From: CAJJDF01 sp965655625
Lineage (GTDB): Bacteria; Bacteroidota; Bacteroidia; Flavobacteriales_D; CAJJDF01
Direction of reading: 5' to 3'
Length of the DNA stretch: 64,000 nt
Assembly: GCA_965655625.1 (NCBI GenBank)
Contig: CBFHHA010000003.1
Span: 1 to 64,000 of the forward strand
Position 1 is the stretch's first letter. Every line of letters begins with the position of its first letter. This document shows positions 51,327 to 59,364 of the stretch, piece after piece. The translations under genes and the position numbers were made by a program. A model generated the notes under the pieces. The model was not told the DNA's origin. It ran no database searches and saw nothing but the letters and a program-made list of their open reading frames with translations.

Positions 51327-52250
51327 ATGAAAGTAACAGTTGTAGGAGCTGGAGCAGTAGGTGCCAGTTGTGCAGAATACATAGCGATAAAAGATTTCGC
51401 TTCGGAAGTAGTTTTATTAGATATCAAAGAAGGATATGCAGAAGGAAAAGCAATGGACCTTATGCAAACTGCCTCGTTAAATGGTTTTGATACCAAAATA
51501 GTGGGAAGTACAAATGACTATGCTAAAACTGCGGGAAGTGATGTGTGTGTAATTACATCAGGAATTCCAAGAAAGCCAGGAATGACGAGAGAGGAGTTAA
51601 TCGGAATTAACGCTGGAATTGTAAAAACTGTTTCTTCTTCATTAATTGAGCACTCCCCAGAAACAATTATTATTGTCGTATCTAACCCAATGGACACGAT
51701 GACCTACTTAGTTCATCAAACAACCAACATTCCAAAGAATAGAATTATTGGAATGGGTGGAGCTTTGGATTCTGCTCGATTTAAGTATAGATTGGCCGAA
51801 GCGTTGGGTTGTCCAATTTCGGATGTAGATGGGATGGTAATTGGAGGTCATTCTGACAAAGGAATGGTTCCATTGATTGACAAAGCTACAAGAAATGGAG
51901 TGCCTGTTTCTGAATTTATAGACGATGCCAAAAAAGACTACGTGGTTCAAGAAACAAAAGTAGGAGGGGCAACTCTTACAGGTTTGTTAGGAACTTCTGC
52001 TTGGTATGCACCTGGTGCTGCCGTAAGTGGATTGGTTCAAGCAATTGCGTGTGACCAAAAGAAAATGTTCCCTTGCTCAACTTTACTAGAAGGAGAATAT
52101 GGACTAAACGATTTGTGTATTGGTGTGCCAGTAATTCTTGGAAAAAACGGAATAGAAAAAATCGTAGAAATCTCATTGACTGACGCAGAAAAGGCGAAAA
52201 TGCAAGAAAGTGCTGAAGGTGTAAAAGCAACAAATGGGCTTTTAAGTTAG
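51327..52250 (+). CDS. mdh: Malate dehydrogenase
   Basis: A 307-residue TCA-cycle enzyme oxidising malate to oxaloacetate with NAD. MKVTVVGAGAVGASCAEYIA is the NAD site with the acidic LLDIKEGYAEGKAMDL after it. Substrate arginines lie in ITSGIPRKPGMTREELI and MGGALDSARF, the catalytic His in VIGGHSDKGMVPL. LDH-like MDH type. A weak -7-like TAGTTTCG lies at 51281-51288. It is followed after 38 bases by tRNA-Gly with its own promoter. Confidence 0.96.
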   Translation: MKVTVVGAGAVGASCAEYIAIKDFASEVVLLDIKEGYAEGKAMDLMQTASLNGFDTKIVGSTNDYAKTAGSDVCVITSGIPRKPGMTREELIGINAGIVKTVSSSLIEHSPETIIIVVSNPMDTMTYLVHQTTNIPKNRIIGMGGALDSARFKYRLAEALGCPISDVDGMVIGGHSDKGMVPLIDKATRNGVPVSEFIDDAKKDYVVQETKVGGATLTGLLGTSAWYAPGAAVSGLVQAIACDQKKMFPCSTLLEGEYGLNDLCIGVPVILGKNGIEKIVEISLTDAEKAKMQESAEGVKATNGLLS

Positions 52251-52269
52251 GATTTTATAAAGATAAAAG

Positions 52270-52277
52270 TATATTTG
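52270..52277 (+). promoter_or_regulatory. -7 promoter element of tRNA-Gly
   Basis: TATATTTG, full match to TAnnTTTG, 11 bases before the mature 5' end of tRNA-Gly. Confidence 0.6.
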
Positions 52278-52288
52278 CAAACTCTTAA

Positions 52289-52361
52289 GCGGGAGTAGCT
52301 CAGTTGATAGAGCGTCAGCCTTCCAAGCTGAGGGTCGCGGGTTTGAGCCCCGTCTCCCGCT
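52289..52361 (+). tRNA. tRNA-Gly (UCC)
   Basis: A 73-nt cloverleaf with acceptor GCGGGAG/CTCCCGC, discriminator T, D arm GCTC-AGTTGATA-GAGC, anticodon stem TCAGC/GCTGA around CTTCCAA (anticodon TCC) and T arm GCGGG-TTTGAGC-CCCGT. CCA is not encoded. Confidence 0.97.
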
Positions 52362-52390
52362 CATAGTTTACAAATTGGTAGACTCACCAA

Positions 52391-52424
52391 AAAAACTCTT
52401 AGTGTTAACTAAGAGTTTTTTTAT
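52391..52424 (+). terminator. Terminator after tRNA-Gly
   Basis: Perfect stem AAAAACTCTTAG (52391-52402) / CTAAGAGTTTTT (52409-52420) with T-run, 30 bases after the tRNA. Confidence 0.8.
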
Positions 52425-52446
52425 TTTAATGAGCTCCCAAAATGAT

Positions 52447-52508
52447 AAACCAATCAAGGTCAAGGTGGCACCTCGGGTAAAATTACACCTCAATTTTCCG
52501 ATTGGTTT
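52447..52508 (+). promoter_or_regulatory. Orphan T-box-like motif within an inverted repeat (uncertain)
   Basis: AGGTGGCACCTCGGGTAA at 52463-52480 strongly resembles the T-box antiterminator core (AGGGTGG-N-ACC-x-CG). It is enclosed by a 9-bp inverted repeat AAACCAATC (52447-52455) / GATTGGTTT (52500-52508). No gene lies downstream on this strand, the repeat is not followed by a T-run, and T-boxes are not usual in this phylum to my knowledge. It could be a relic of a tRNA-responsive leader, or chance similarity. Confidence 0.3.
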
Positions 52509-52547
52509 GGGCTAATTCCTCATTTAAAAAAAAATAGATAAACAAAA

Positions 52548-52581
52548 AAAATCTTTCCTGAATAATCAGGAAAGATTTTTT
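52548..52581 (-). terminator. Terminator of the barrel protein gene
   Basis: Perfect 14-bp stem AAAATCTTTCCTGA (52548-52561) / TCAGGAAAGATTTT (52566-52579), with an A-run on the plus strand giving a U-tract for the minus-strand gene. Confidence 0.85.
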
Positions 52582-52601
52582 AGTTGTAAGAAAAATATTT
52601 C

Positions 52602-53453
52602 TTAGAAGTGGAATGTTACATTAACAGCAGCAGACCCACCAAATGCAGCAGAAGCACCATCGTCAATTCCAATATTCAAACCTGAACTTTTTAATACTTG
52701 CGAATCAGTTTGTTCTGTTGTACCAGAATTATCAGTTTCTGTTGAGTTCGTAGCATTAGAAGCTGTGAATCCAATTCCCCATCCAAATTCAGCACCAATG
52801 GCAATTTTTGGAAGTACGAAATAATCTACACCTACAAAACCTCTAGCTCCAAATCCAAAAGAACCAGACTTTGTGATTCCTAAGTTTCTTGTTGCACCGG
52901 CAGCCTCTACACCTTCAGTAATTGCATTTTGAAGATCTAGATTATAATCAAATGAAGTTGTGGGTGTAGGAGATCCGATTACCAACAAGGCTTCAGCTCC
53001 GTAAAAACCTTGCAATCTGTTGTGTCCTCTTCTCAACTCTTTTCCAAAACCTAATACGATATTAGTTACAACATCTTTTTGTGTTTGAATGTAGTTGTTT
53101 TCACCGTTAGTACCGTAAACATCTAATACAGACTCTTCACTAAAAGAGGAATAATTGATTCCAACTTTTACTCTCCAAGCTTCAGTTGAGCTAGTAAACA
53201 TTTTTCCAACAATTACATTGTTAAATCCTGTTACATGACCTAGGTGTTGAGCAGTAGATCCAGTGTTTACGTTCAATTTTAATGCATTTAATCCAAAATC
53301 GATTAATGGTACAGCATCAAACTGAATCGCCCAGTCTCCCGCCTGTGGCAAGTACTCTAGACCTTTTTTGTTTTTCATTGAAGTAGTACTTCCTTGAGCG
53401 AAAGCAAAACTTCCAGCAAATAATGCTGCAGCGAATAAAATGTTCTTTTTCAT
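52602..53453 (-). CDS. Outer-membrane beta-barrel protein
   Basis: 283 residues with a Sec signal (MKKNILFAAALFAGSFAFAQ), an N-terminal region rich in polar beta-strands (AIQFDAVPLIDFGLNALKL, WRVKVGINYSSFS, NIVLGFGKELRRGHNRLQGFYGAEALL, GFGARGFVGVDYFV) and a terminal Phe after FHF, the export signature of barrels. An extended Thr/Ser/Asn loop before the last strands is probably surface exposed. OmpA-barrel-like; no peptidoglycan domain. No partner genes. The promoter is not clear. Confidence 0.82.
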   Translation of the reverse strand: MKKNILFAAALFAGSFAFAQGSTTSMKNKKGLEYLPQAGDWAIQFDAVPLIDFGLNALKLNVNTGSTAQHLGHVTGFNNVIVGKMFTSSTEAWRVKVGINYSSFSEESVLDVYGTNGENNYIQTQKDVVTNIVLGFGKELRRGHNRLQGFYGAEALLVIGSPTPTTSFDYNLDLQNAITEGVEAAGATRNLGITKSGSFGFGARGFVGVDYFVLPKIAIGAEFGWGIGFTASNATNSTETDNSGTTEQTDSQVLKSSGLNIGIDDGASAAFGGSAAVNVTFHF

Positions 53454-53577
53454 AATTGTTTTTTATGGTTTATAATACCTCAATATATGTATTTTTTTTT
53501 GTGAATCAAATTATTTGGCTCATTTATAGATTCCTTATTATCAACTCTACTATGTTCACAAGTTGAGTTTTAATCAC

Positions 53578-53585
53578 TACTTTTG
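53578..53585 (+). promoter_or_regulatory. -7 promoter element; near-leaderless start
   Basis: TACTTTTG, full match to TAnnTTTG, only six bases before the ATG at 53592, so the transcript probably has almost no leader. Confidence 0.6.
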
Positions 53586-53591
53586 TACTCT

Positions 53592-54536
53592 ATGAAACAA
53601 TTATTTCCTCTTGGATATTCGAGTGTCGAAAACATTAAAGAAGTGCTTTTTGATTCAAATCATCTCTCAATAGATGTGTTGAGGGAAGATTTAAATCACC
53701 CAATAATTCAAGGAAATAAATTCAGAAAACTTCAGTACAATATTCTTAATGCCCAAAAAAAAGGAAACGGAACTTTACTCTCTTTTGGTGGTGCATACTC
53801 TAACCATATTGCAGCAGTTGCAGCAGCTGGTAAAGAGTATGGATTCAAAACTATTGGGGTTATTCGAGGAGAAGAAACCCTTCCACTAAATCCAACTTTG
53901 GCTCGTTGCAAGCAAGATGGGATGGAGTTCCATTACGTAGAAAGATCTACCTACAAAATGAAAAACACCCAAGACTTCAAAGAATACTTGAGAAATAAAT
54001 TTGGTTCTTTTTACCTCATTCCAGAGGGAGGAACAAATTACTATGCCGTAAATGGGTGCATGGAAATTATTGAGGATTACAGCCAATATGACTTCATTTG
54101 CTGCCCTATTGGAACCGGTGGAACTGTGGCAGGAATTACTTTGGCTAATCAGGGAAAGGCAAAAATCTTGGGGTTTTCTTCCCTTAAAGGCGGTGAATTC
54201 TTGAACCAAGAGATTCGAGAGCATATTATGACTGTTACCAATGACGAAGAACTAACAGCTGAGGTTCTTCAGTCTTTCGAATTGATTACTGAGTTTCATT
54301 TTGGAGGATATGCCAAATTCACAAATGAATTACTTAATTTTGTGCGTAATTTTCATTCCAATCACCAAATAAAGTGGGACATAATTTATAATGGAAAAAT
54401 GGCGTTCGGGGTGTATGAATTAATTAAAGCAGGCTTTTTTCCCAAGAACAGTCGAATCCTACTGGTGCATACAGGAGGTATTCAAGGTTTAGCTGGAATT
54501 GAGCAAAGAAATAACATGACAATATATGAGGATTAA
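53592..54536 (+). CDS. PLP enzyme of the ACC deaminase / D-cysteine desulfhydrase family
   Basis: 314 residues from the ATG at 53592; the frame extends three codons to a TTG inside the promoter region, so ATG is preferred. Fold II PLP enzyme: the lysine in NKFRKLQYNI, the GGAYSNH phosphate cup and the glycine-rich PIGTGGTVAG are seen. Family members cleave 1-aminocyclopropane-1-carboxylate or desulfhydrate D-cysteine; the residues that tell them apart could not be scored by eye, and Bacteroidota copies are probably D-cysteine desulfhydrases. It overlaps the following autolysin gene by 11 bases. Confidence 0.85.
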   Translation: MKQLFPLGYSSVENIKEVLFDSNHLSIDVLREDLNHPIIQGNKFRKLQYNILNAQKKGNGTLLSFGGAYSNHIAAVAAAGKEYGFKTIGVIRGEETLPLNPTLARCKQDGMEFHYVERSTYKMKNTQDFKEYLRNKFGSFYLIPEGGTNYYAVNGCMEIIEDYSQYDFICCPIGTGGTVAGITLANQGKAKILGFSSLKGGEFLNQEIREHIMTVTNDEELTAEVLQSFELITEFHFGGYAKFTNELLNFVRNFHSNHQIKWDIIYNGKMAFGVYELIKAGFFPKNSRILLVHTGGIQGLAGIEQRNNMTIYED

Positions 54537-55476
54537 GAAATTGAGAATAACGATTTGGATGATAGTGGGAATGGGACTTCTGACTTTTGGACAAAACCAA
54601 ACTCCTCAAGAATACATCGAAAAATGGCAGGAGGTGGCCATTGAAAAGATGAAAGTCCATAAAATTCCTGCGAGTATCACATTGGCTCAAGGAATACTAG
54701 AAAGTGGTAGCGGGAATAGTAGTTTGGCTCGATTGGCAAATAATCATTTTGGAATAAAATGTCATTCCTCCTGGAAAGGGGAAACTTATTACCAAGATGA
54801 CGATGCAAAAGATGAGTGTTTTAGAAAATATAAATCGGCAAGCGAATCGTATGAAGACCACGCCAAATTCCTTAAAAAATCAAGGTACAATGGACTATTT
54901 CTCTTGAATATAACTGATTACAGTGGATGGGCTCATGGATTAAAAAAAGCGGGGTACGCCACAAACCCGAAATATCCAAAGCTTCTTATTAGCATTATTG
55001 AACGATATAATCTTGATGAACTCGATAACGGGAATTACGCGAAAAACGAACCATTAATTGCCAAAAAGAACAAAGAAGATAAAAAGGAAATCGAAAGTCA
55101 AGAAGTAATTACGCTTCAGTTTAAACACTCCGTTTCCAAAACAGCCAATCTTGTGCCTTACATTGTGATAAAGAAAAATGATACGTACGAAAAATTAGAA
55201 AAAGAGTTTGCGGTAAGAAAATGGCAAATAGTGAAATACAATGACCTCAGAAAAAATCATGATCTACAAGAAGGAGAGAGGATTTTTCTGAAGCCGAAGA
55301 GGTGTAAATCAAAAGAAGAAATACATATTGTTTTGGCAGGCCAAACCATGAGAGATATTTCTCAGTTGTATGGAGTAAAGCTAAAACGTATTTACAAAAG
55401 AAATGGACTAGACCAAGGAGTTGTGCCCAAGCAAGGGCAGCGAATCTATTTGAGATCAAAAAAGAAGGCTAACTGA
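54526..55476 (+). CDS. Exported GH73 glucosaminidase with two LysM domains
   Basis: 316 residues: signal peptide (ITIWMIVGMGLLTFG), a mannosyl-glycoprotein endo-beta-N-acetylglucosaminidase-type domain at about 30-165 (IPASITLAQGILESGSGNSSLA with catalytic Glu, NNHFGIKCH, YKSASESYEDHAKFL, GLKKAGYATNPKYP) and two LysM domains at about 200-255 (YIVIKKNDTYEKLEKEFAV) and 265-313 (HIVLAGQTMRDISQLYGV). It cleaves peptidoglycan glycan strands for remodelling or cell separation. It overlaps the upstream PLP enzyme by 11 bases and abuts the convergent DUF5522 gene. Confidence 0.92.
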   Translation: MRIKKLRITIWMIVGMGLLTFGQNQTPQEYIEKWQEVAIEKMKVHKIPASITLAQGILESGSGNSSLARLANNHFGIKCHSSWKGETYYQDDDAKDECFRKYKSASESYEDHAKFLKKSRYNGLFLLNITDYSGWAHGLKKAGYATNPKYPKLLISIIERYNLDELDNGNYAKNEPLIAKKNKEDKKEIESQEVITLQFKHSVSKTANLVPYIVIKKNDTYEKLEKEFAVRKWQIVKYNDLRKNHDLQEGERIFLKPKRCKSKEEIHIVLAGQTMRDISQLYGVKLKRIYKRNGLDQGVVPKQGQRIYLRSKKKAN

Positions 55477-55662
55477 TTATTTCTTCCTAATTCTACCTGA
55501 TTTTTTATCAAAACCATACGGACAGTGTTTGCACCCGTTTTTACAACAGTAACCCCGCTTTAGCAAGTATTTCTCCGTGAAAATTATATACCCGTCTGGC
55601 GAGTAATAAAACTCATCTGGATCCAATTTATCCCGTTTCGAAAAGCCGCTCATGTCCGTCAT
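55477..55662 (-). CDS. DUF5522 small Cys-rich protein
   Basis: 61 residues, basic, cytosolic. Core DEFYYSPDGYIIFTEKYLLKRGYCCKNGCKHCPYGF contains the C-C-x3-C-x2-C-P motif of DUF5522, a Bacteroidota/Proteobacteria family of unknown function, likely metal-binding. It lies 12 bases after the DUF4340 gene on the same strand and is probably co-transcribed. The convergent stop is one base from the end of the autolysin gene. Confidence 0.85.
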   Translation of the reverse strand: MTDMSGFSKRDKLDPDEFYYSPDGYIIFTEKYLLKRGYCCKNGCKHCPYGFDKKSGRIRKK

Positions 55663-55674
55663 TTCTTCCTCTTT

Positions 55675-56691
55675 TTATTGGATGAAATAACTCTTTGGAG
55701 CAAATACATTTCCTAAAGCAAAATATTGAAACACCAACATTTCTCTGTCTCCACGGACATTTCCGTGGATGTAATCTGTGTCCCAAATATTTTCGTCCCC
55801 CGTCACTTCATTTATGGTAGGATTTTCACTCATTTTTAAATAAAAATCTACAGTTTTTGTCTTATTTGATACATCGGTAACAGAAATCGTATAAACTGGG
55901 TTGTTTGCTGCCACGATAGAATCTACTTGCGTTTCATCATAATCGGCAATTCTATTAAAGTATATTTTTTCGTAGTTCAATATGTAATTTTCTACCAGTG
56001 ATTTGTTAGCCCCTTTTACTGGATTCCCTTCTGAATCCATAAGACTCACAATTTTTGCTAATTGATTTACTTTGTAAGAATCGGAAGGTTTTTCGTAAAA
56101 ATCTACTTCAATAGACGATATTTCGAGTGGGTCGTAGACAAAAACTCCTGAATATTTCCAATCGTTTACGTTTGTAAAAAACCTACTTTCCAAAAATCCA
56201 TTGAAACCTGGAAGGTGCATGACATATGGTTCGGAAGATTTTCTCCCATTTTTTTCCAACAACATGTATGTTCCGTAATGATCCTTGGTTGGAGAACCCA
56301 CAAAATAAGTTTTGGTTAATTCTCCATTCTCGAATATCTCTACTTTTTTATTTCTTGCTGCCATATTTGCAACCACAGTCTTTTTAAGTTCACTGGGGAC
56401 GGCACTTTGTACTGCTATGTGTTTAAATGTTTTTAGTAACAACTCTACATTCTCATGTCGAGCCTTAAATTGACCGTTTAGTCTCCACTCTTCTCCTTCT
56501 TTTTCCAACTCTGCCACGTTCCCTGTACTTTCGGTAATCACAAATTTGTTAATATTCTCAATATTTTCAATTTTAAAATCGCTAAAAGCTCTTCCGCCTC
56601 CTTTACTCGAATCGGTCTTCATCACCCAAATCGCAATTGCACCTAACACAAAAACAGCTACTATCAGAATACTGGTTGATTTATTTCTCAT
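55675..56691 (-). CDS. DUF4340 membrane-anchored periplasmic protein
   Basis: 338 residues with one N-terminal helix (TSILIVAVFVLGAIAIWVM) and a beta-rich periplasmic body: FVITESTGNVAELEKEGEEW, YFVGSPTKDHYGTYM, YVMHLPGFNGFLESRFFTNV, the form of DUF4340. In many Bacteroidota DUF4340 genes lie near ABC-type gliding/export genes (gldF/gldG-like), but no such genes are next to it here. Function unknown. The start is consistent with a single ATG. Confidence 0.85.
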   Translation of the reverse strand: MRNKSTSILIVAVFVLGAIAIWVMKTDSSKGGGRAFSDFKIENIENINKFVITESTGNVAELEKEGEEWRLNGQFKARHENVELLLKTFKHIAVQSAVPSELKKTVVANMAARNKKVEIFENGELTKTYFVGSPTKDHYGTYMLLEKNGRKSSEPYVMHLPGFNGFLESRFFTNVNDWKYSGVFVYDPLEISSIEVDFYEKPSDSYKVNQLAKIVSLMDSEGNPVKGANKSLVENYILNYEKIYFNRIADYDETQVDSIVAANNPVYTISVTDVSNKTKTVDFYLKMSENPTINEVTGDENIWDTDYIHGNVRGDREMLVFQYFALGNVFAPKSYFIQ

Positions 56692-56892
56692 TTATTGTTT
56701 GTTTTATTCGGTTGTAATAATACAAAAAAAATCTGCCAGTAGTTGATTGATTAATTGATTTTATGGGAGAAAAATTGCTAATTCAAAGAATGTGTTTTAA
56801 TTGCAATACTATTTCCTAACATTCGTAAGCTTGTTCGGTTAGATAAGGTGATTTTTTGCGAATTTACTTTTATAACTTAAGGTAAATTCGGC

Positions 56893-56900
56893 TATATTTG
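56893..56900 (+). promoter_or_regulatory. -7 promoter element of the rhodanese/TIGR04282 unit
   Basis: TATATTTG, full match to TAnnTTTG, with the start codon GTG 67 bases further on. The rest of the 276-base gap shows no gene and no strong hairpin. Confidence 0.5.
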
Positions 56901-56967
56901 AAAAAGGTTACTGAGAAATAGAATCATTTTGCATAGGTAGCTGAAATTTAATCAAATAGAATTCACA

Positions 56968-57477
56968 GTGAAGAAAACCCTCCGACATATTTCCCAACTT
57001 ATTTTCATCCTTGGAATGCCACTATTTTCATTCTCACAGAATCCAGAAGGTTTTGATAAAATGGCAAAAAAAATGGCTGACAAAACTGTTCCTCTTATTA
57101 AGTCGAAGCAAGTTAATATACTTTTAGAAAAGAGAAAGGAAGTGGTATTTCTGGATGCAAGAGAACTGAGCGAATATAAAACCAGCCACATACAAAACGC
57201 CCTGCACGTAGGTTACGATGATTTTTCAATTAATGCTGTAAATTCTGTTTCCAAAAACTCAGTAATTGTTGTGTATTGTTCTGTTGGGTACCGAAGTGGT
57301 AAAATTGGGGCGCAATTAAGAGAAGCAGGGTACACTTCTGTTTTCAATTTATATGGAGGAATTTTTGATTGGGCAAACAATGGAAACAAGGTGTATCAAA
57401 ACAATAAAGTGACTACAAAAGTCCATCCATACAACAACAAATGGGGAAAATGGCTGAAGCCAGAACTGAGAAACTAA
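56968..57477 (+). CDS. Exported rhodanese-like protein
   Basis: 169 residues from a GTG start (MKKTLRHISQL) with a signal peptide (LIFILGMPLFSFSQ). Rhodanese domain about 45-145: EVVFLDARELSEYKTSHIQNALHVGY and VVYCSVGYRSGKIGAQL, active loop CSVGYR, so the sulfur-binding Cys is present. Periplasmic single-domain rhodaneses are recalled next to TIGR04282 glycosyltransferases in this phylum, as here (its last 36 bases are upstream of the next start). Substrate unknown. Confidence 0.85.
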   Translation: MKKTLRHISQLIFILGMPLFSFSQNPEGFDKMAKKMADKTVPLIKSKQVNILLEKRKEVVFLDARELSEYKTSHIQNALHVGYDDFSINAVNSVSKNSVIVVYCSVGYRSGKIGAQLREAGYTSVFNLYGGIFDWANNGNKVYQNNKVTTKVHPYNNKWGKWLKPELRN

Positions 57478-57482
57478 GCGCA

Positions 57483-58082
57483 ATGCCAAAGAAAATACTT
57501 ATTATTTTTACTAAAAATCCAATACTGGGAAAAGCCAAATCTAGATTAGCCGAAACCGTAGGACAACATAATGCGCTTCTTGTTTTTAAAGAATTACTCG
57601 CTCACACAGTTTCGATTACTGCACATATTGAATGCGAAAAACGCGTCTATTTTTCTGATGAAATAGTCGACAACTCGTTCTTTTCCGATTCCATTTATGA
57701 CAAACGCATCCAGAAAGGCAACGATTTGGGAGAAAGAATGAGAAATGCATGTGTGGAGGCAACGGACGATGGATTTGACCAAGTGGTATTAATCGGTAGT
57801 GATTGCTACGAACTTACCCAAAGCGAAATAGAAAAAGCTTTTTCTATTTTAACTCACAGTGATTTTGTGTTTGGCCCTGCCCAAGACGGGGGTTATTATT
57901 TGATCGGAACTCGAACTACTTTCACCAAAGTATTCGATAACAAAACATGGAGTACTTCTACCGTGCTGTACGAAGCAATAAGGGATGTGGAAGGTGCTGA
58001 TCTATCTCATGGTGAACTAGCAACCTTATCTGATGTAGATTACGAGGGAGATTTGGGCGAATTAAAAGATTTATTACAATAA
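57483..58082 (+). CDS. TIGR04282 family glycosyltransferase (arsenosugar-type)
   Basis: 199 residues from the ATG at 57483; an upstream open frame would overlap the rhodanese gene. It is a DUF2064/TIGR04282 protein: MPKKILIIFTKNPILGKAKSRLAE, VYFSDEIVD, RIQKGNDLGERM, VVLIGSDCYELT and the GPAQDGGYYLIG core, like nucleotidyl/glycosyl-transferase folds. In characterised clusters members are linked to arsenosugar synthesis, but the other arsenosugar genes are not in the window, so the specific product is uncertain. It is probably translated with the upstream rhodanese. Confidence 0.82.
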   Translation: MPKKILIIFTKNPILGKAKSRLAETVGQHNALLVFKELLAHTVSITAHIECEKRVYFSDEIVDNSFFSDSIYDKRIQKGNDLGERMRNACVEATDDGFDQVVLIGSDCYELTQSEIEKAFSILTHSDFVFGPAQDGGYYLIGTRTTFTKVFDNKTWSTSTVLYEAIRDVEGADLSHGELATLSDVDYEGDLGELKDLLQ

Positions 58083-58091
58083 AAAAAGCAA

Positions 58092-58769
58092 TTATTTTTG
58101 TTGGGTTAAGTAATTAAATACTCGATCTCTTATTTCTTCAGATTTGGTCAAAATCATGTTGTGATTCCCTCCTTTTATCACTTCGTAATTCTCAATATTC
58201 TTCAGCGGAAACACATGGTCTTTGTCTCCATGTAAGTGCAAAAACTCTTCCATTGGGTTTTCACCATGCCAGGTATTAATTTTTTTTATAATCCATTTCT
58301 CTAAACGACCATTTATCGAATGAACCATTTCATTAATCTCCTCGTTGTCAATTTCTCTTAAATCAGGAACAATCTTACTGCCAATTGTGTAACCAGCCTC
58401 TATCGTTTTCTTTACCAATTTGCTTGGAATAAAATCCAACAACGAAGAACTTTTTTCCCACTTCATAAGAGGATTCATTTCTTTTCTGTTTTTTACCGAA
58501 GAAATAAATATGACAGATCTTGGCGGAAGTTGTTTGGAAATTTCCACAGCCAAAATACCCCCAAAAGAAGTTCCAAGAATAGAAAAAGGTTGAGATTGGT
58601 CTATTTTTTTACTCAATCTTTTGGCGTAATTTTCAATGGTTTCGTCAGCAGATTCACTAGCAATAAACTCCAATACTTCGCAATCGAATCGATCGTCTTT
58701 CAGAAAATCTTTGTAAATCGTTTTGTTCGTTAAAAAACCTGGTATCAAATATAATTTTGGGGTTTTCAT
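58092..58769 (-). CDS. Alpha/beta-hydrolase fold protein
   Basis: 225 residues, cytosolic. The oxyanion start LYLIPGFLTNKTIY, nucleophile elbow LGTSFGGILAVE (Ser in GTSFG), acid DKDHVF (in HLHGDKDHVFPL) and catalytic His in KGGNHNMI are all in order, so it is probably an active esterase/lipase-type enzyme. The substrate is unknown. It starts four bases after the smpB stop and so follows smpB in the same unit. Confidence 0.85.
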   Translation of the reverse strand: MKTPKLYLIPGFLTNKTIYKDFLKDDRFDCEVLEFIASESADETIENYAKRLSKKIDQSQPFSILGTSFGGILAVEISKQLPPRSVIFISSVKNRKEMNPLMKWEKSSSLLDFIPSKLVKKTIEAGYTIGSKIVPDLREIDNEEINEMVHSINGRLEKWIIKKINTWHGENPMEEFLHLHGDKDHVFPLKNIENYEVIKGGNHNMILTKSEEIRDRVFNYLTQQK

Positions 58770-58773
58770 AAGC

Positions 58774-59232
58774 CTAGTTTCTTACCAACCTGTCCAAATC
58801 TCGTTTGGTGTCTTTTTGCTTCAAACTCTCTCTCTTATCATACAATTTCTTACCTTTTGCAATCCCTATTTCAAGTTTTGCGTACCCTTTGTCGCTAATA
58901 AACATGAGAAGCGGAACAATCGTAATCCCTACATCCTTCAATTTTTTCTCAATCTTTTCAATCTCTTTTTTATTGAGCAATAACTTACGCAGACGATAAG
59001 GTTCGTGATTGATAAAACCACCATTTGAATATTCGGTAATGTGCATGTTTTTGATAAAAACTTCTCGATTATCGACATAACAATAAGCCTCTTTGATACT
59101 TGCCTTACTTTCTCGAACGGATTTTATTTCAGTTCCCAGTAATTTTATTCCAGCAGTGTATTTATCCAATATTTCATAATCGAAATAGGCTTTCTTGTTC
59201 TTGATAGATATTTTCTTCTGAATTTTGGACAT
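58774..59232 (-). CDS. smpB: SsrA-binding protein SmpB
   Basis: 152 residues from the ATG at 59232 (MSKIQKKISIKNKKAYFDYE); the frame is open 13 codons further but without homology. SmpB brings tmRNA to stalled ribosomes. The OB-type core shows AGIKLLGTEIKSVRESKASIKE and YCYVDNREVFIKNMHITEY, and the C-terminal basic tail (GIAKGKKLYDKRESLKQKDTKRDLDR) is the helix that enters the mRNA channel. Operon with the hydrolase. Confidence 0.95.
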   Translation of the reverse strand: MSKIQKKISIKNKKAYFDYEILDKYTAGIKLLGTEIKSVRESKASIKEAYCYVDNREVFIKNMHITEYSNGGFINHEPYRLRKLLLNKKEIEKIEKKLKDVGITIVPLLMFISDKGYAKLEIGIAKGKKLYDKRESLKQKDTKRDLDRLVRN

Positions 59233-59352
59233 CTTACTTGCGTCAATGATTGAGTTACACAAAGAAAGCAAGAATTTAGAAACTATTCAATATTTATTAA
59301 TTCCCTCTTCGTTTTTAATGATTTCTTCTTTCCTAAAACCTAAAAATATACC

Positions 59353-59360
59353 TATTTTTG
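59353..59360 (+). promoter_or_regulatory. -7 promoter element; near-leaderless start of mutA
   Basis: TATTTTTG, full match to TAnnTTTG, four bases before the ATG at 59365, so the message would begin at or close to the start codon. Confidence 0.6.
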
Positions 59361-59364
59361 AATT

